From Candidatus Nomurabacteria bacterium (GTDB taxonomy: Bacteria; Patescibacteriota; Minisyncoccia; Phycocordibacterales; UBA9973), in the NCBI GenBank assembly GCA_003157195.1, contig PMIU01000049.1:2169-8323 (forward strand): 6,155 bases of DNA, in the 5' to 3' direction. The translations under genes and the position numbers were made by a program. Below, one piece after another: positions 4,908-6,155 of the stretch (positions are counted from its first letter, which is position 1; the number at the start of each line of letters is the position of its first letter). The notes beneath the pieces are model-generated. The model did not search any database, had not been told where the DNA came from, and worked only from the letters and a program-made list of their open reading frames with translations.

Positions 4908-5624
4908 TCAGGTCGGGACTCCGACTTTTACGTCGGAGTCTTCGCTCATTCTTCGAACTCTTTCAAAAAGCAACATAATGATAATTGTAACGACCCACAA
5001 AAATGCCGATACTTTCAAAAAATCATTTCCATTATTCCTCATTATAAAAAAATTAAAGGCACTATGCAAGGCGATGGCAACCAGAAAACCGATAAAAAGA
5101 AACCATTTCTTGCCGAATCTTTTCATAAAGAAAGAAAGTCCTATGGCGATGCCTATTGTTCCGCTGGTGACAGTGTGGAGCAGGGTAGATCCCAGGAATC
5201 TAAGCTGACCCGTAAGCATTGCTACTACTGCTTGGTTTATCGAAAACGGTTTAAGTAAAAAGAAAGCATTTTCCAAAGCGGCAAAACCCAATGCGGCGGT
5301 AATTAGATAAATAGACCAATCTATTGGCTCATTTATGTAATTTGTTCTATAAAGTATGATCAATACAGCTAGATATTTTAATATTTCTTCGACACTAGCC
5401 CACAAGATGATTTGCCCATTTTGTGAGTTCAAGTGCGCCTGGATGAATTTTTCAACCGGTAGAGCTATTACAACCGAAATCATACCCATAATAAATACTA
5501 CAGTCAGAAGTCCCTTTGGTTCCGGTTTTTCTTCTTCGTTTAGCCAGAACCAGAGCCACAAAAGGGAGGGGATAAATCCGCCCAGAAATGCGATAGTTAA
5601 AATTTTCGGGTCAGTTGTTATCAT
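4908..5624 (-). CDS. PrsW-family intramembrane metalloprotease
   Basis: A polytopic membrane protein of 238 residues carries the PrsW (CAAX-protease-like) motifs. They are EE in SVEEILKY (residues 79-80 from the chosen start), EN in ALENAFFL (118-119), His150 in STLLHTVTSG, and H187 and N191 in ALHSAFNFF. In Bacillus subtilis PrsW cleaves an anti-sigma factor; in this organism the substrate is unknown, and no anti-sigma gene is visible here. About seven or eight hydrophobic segments are seen, starting with ILTIAFLGGFIPSLLWLWF. An earlier ATG at 5663 would add 13 polar residues deep inside valS. I prefer the ATG at 5622-5624 (MITTDPK), which overlaps the valS stop by 14 bases and lies just before the first membrane helix. 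Overlap implies co-translation with valS. The last codons (DSDVKVGV) are encoded by a perfect palindrome. Confidence 0.92.
   Translation of the reverse strand: MITTDPKILTIAFLGGFIPSLLWLWFWLNEEEKPEPKGLLTVVFIMGMISVVIALPVEKFIQAHLNSQNGQIILWASVEEILKYLAVLIILYRTNYINEPIDWSIYLITAALGFAALENAFFLLKPFSINQAVVAMLTGQLRFLGSTLLHTVTSGTIGIAIGLSFFMKRFGKKWFLFIGFLVAIALHSAFNFFIMRNNGNDFLKVSAFLWVVTIIIMLLFERVRRMSEDSDVKVGVPT
4917..4940. repeat. Perfect 9-6-9 palindrome at the prsW/hsp20 junction
   Basis: GACTCCGAC and GTCGGAGTC pair perfectly around a 6-base loop. The palindrome is inside the last codons of prsW and 42 bases upstream of the hsp20 start. A second, weaker stem (4897-4903 with 4912-4918) adjoins it, overlapping by two bases. 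No T-run follows on the minus strand, so it is not a normal Rho-independent terminator. It could be an operator, an mRNA processing or stability hairpin, or a palindromic repeat inserted into the gene end. Confidence 0.7.
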
Positions 5625-6155
5625 TTGGTTTACCCCAAGCAGGGTCGAAGGGCCATTTTTCAACCATAAGTAAGCTTTTGGCTTTTAGCTTTTGGCTTTT
5701 AGTTGATAATATTTGCCAGATTTCTTCTGTCACAAAAGGCATAAAAGGATGCAGAACTTTGAGCAGGGTAGTCAGCTGTGTAATTAATAAAGCTTTGGCC
5801 GAGTCGACGTTTTTATTTTTCAATATTTTTTCTTTTGAACGTTCGATGATGACGTCGGCGAAAGAGTGCCAGAAATAATTATAAAGTTTTTCTGCCACAA
5901 TATAGAATTTATATTCATCCATTTCTTTGGTAATTTCTTCCATCAGTGTTTTTAGTTCTTCGTCGGATTTTTTATCTTCTTCGTCATATTCTTTCCCAGC
6001 GGTTGAACCGCTGAAATTAAAATCTTTTGTGTTGTCCATTACAAAACGTGTCGCATTCCAGATTTTATTTGCAAAGTTTTTGTAACCCCTGATTCGCTCT
6101 TCTGCCAGCGCGAGAGATGTTCCCGGAGTATTGCCTACAACCATACCTATTCTAA
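5611..6155 (-). CDS. valS: Valyl-tRNA synthetase, C-terminal part
   Basis: The frame is open to the right edge, giving the last 180 residues. The enzyme charges tRNA-Val in the cytoplasm. The region starts in the end of the catalytic core (RIGMVVGNTPGTSLAL). It continues through the anticodon-binding domain: RIRGYKNFANKIWNATRFV, then YKFYIVAEKLYNYFWHSFADVIIERSK, and LHPFMPFVTEEIWQIL. These segments match ValRS rather than IleRS or LeuRS. The protein ends 27 residues after VEKW minus nine, i.e. soon after LMVEKWPFDPAWGK, with no room for the C-terminal coiled-coil arm that most bacterial ValRS carry. A tandem DNA repeat encodes KSQKLKAKS between EEIWQIL and LLMVEKW. The acidic/lysine stretch EEDKKSDEELKTL is a lineage-type insert. 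The stop overlaps the start of prsW by 14 bases. Confidence 0.93.
   Translation of the reverse strand, partial: RIGMVVGNTPGTSLALAEERIRGYKNFANKIWNATRFVMDNTKDFNFSGSTAGKEYDEEDKKSDEELKTLMEEITKEMDEYKFYIVAEKLYNYFWHSFADVIIERSKEKILKNKNVDSAKALLITQLTTLLKVLHPFMPFVTEEIWQILSTKSQKLKAKSLLMVEKWPFDPAWGKPNDNN
5674..5701 (-). repeat. Tandem 14-mer repeat (two exact copies) inside valS
   Basis: Two exact copies of GCTTTTGGCTTTTA stand head to tail, each made of two 7-mers GCTTTTG and GCTTTTA. On the coding strand the repeat gives QKLKAKS-type lysine-rich residues. It lies in the linker between two conserved ValRS segments, so it seems to be a tolerated expansion. Confidence 0.9.

Noticed and set aside
4917..4940. 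Reading the prsW palindrome as a Rho-independent terminator or a CIRCE element
   Set aside because: There is no T-run on either strand after the stem, and the arms do not match the CIRCE consensus.
4791..5258. 155-codon plus-strand frame across hsp20 and prsW
   Set aside because: Both minus-strand genes here have clear family motifs; the plus-strand product is low-complexity and has no Shine-Dalgarno sequence or promoter.

Overview
The window most resembles a reduced bacterial genome of the Candidate Phyla Radiation (Patescibacteria), probably a Parcubacteria-like lineage. This is inferred, not proven. The grounds are AT-rich small genes with almost no Shine-Dalgarno sequences, tRNA genes without an encoded CCA end scattered between protein genes, a REP-associated (Y1) transposase, a valyl-tRNA synthetase without the usual C-terminal arm, a tandem 14-mer repeat inside valS, and several short orphan proteins. 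No 16S rRNA or ribosomal protein is present to confirm the taxon.

Left part (1-2105, + strand): the C-terminal half of phosphoenolpyruvate synthase runs in from the left edge. Eight bases later comes an exported protein with an HExxH zinc-protease motif. Right against its stop codon, on the opposite strand, lies tRNA-Gly(CCC).

Middle (2183-2685): a roughly 0.5-kb mobile element consists of a 5'-truncated RAYT/IS200-like transposase on the minus strand bounded by two matching hairpins. Their stems differ by compensatory base changes. Next (2725-3077) come two tiny overlapping ORFs that look like one gene split by an (AG)6 repeat. They are followed by a glutaredoxin, tRNA-Arg(CCU), an orphan 182-aa protein, a 78-aa single-pass membrane protein and tRNA-Phe(GAA). 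Extended -10 promoters (TGnTAnnnT) sit in front of several of these genes. Two of them lie exactly six bases before the start codon, which predicts leaderless mRNAs.

Right part (4399-6155, minus strand): an apparent operon reads valS (5' part outside the window), then a PrsW-type intramembrane metalloprotease overlapping the valS end, then a small heat-shock protein (Hsp20). The last two suggest an envelope and protein-stress function. A perfect 9-6-9 palindrome lies at the prsW/hsp20 junction.

I see no CRISPR array, rRNA, replication origin or complete multi-gene defence system. The strongest candidates for something undescribed are the hairpin-bounded RAYT element, the AG-repeat gene, the unknown HExxH protein and the odd elbow of tRNA-Phe.
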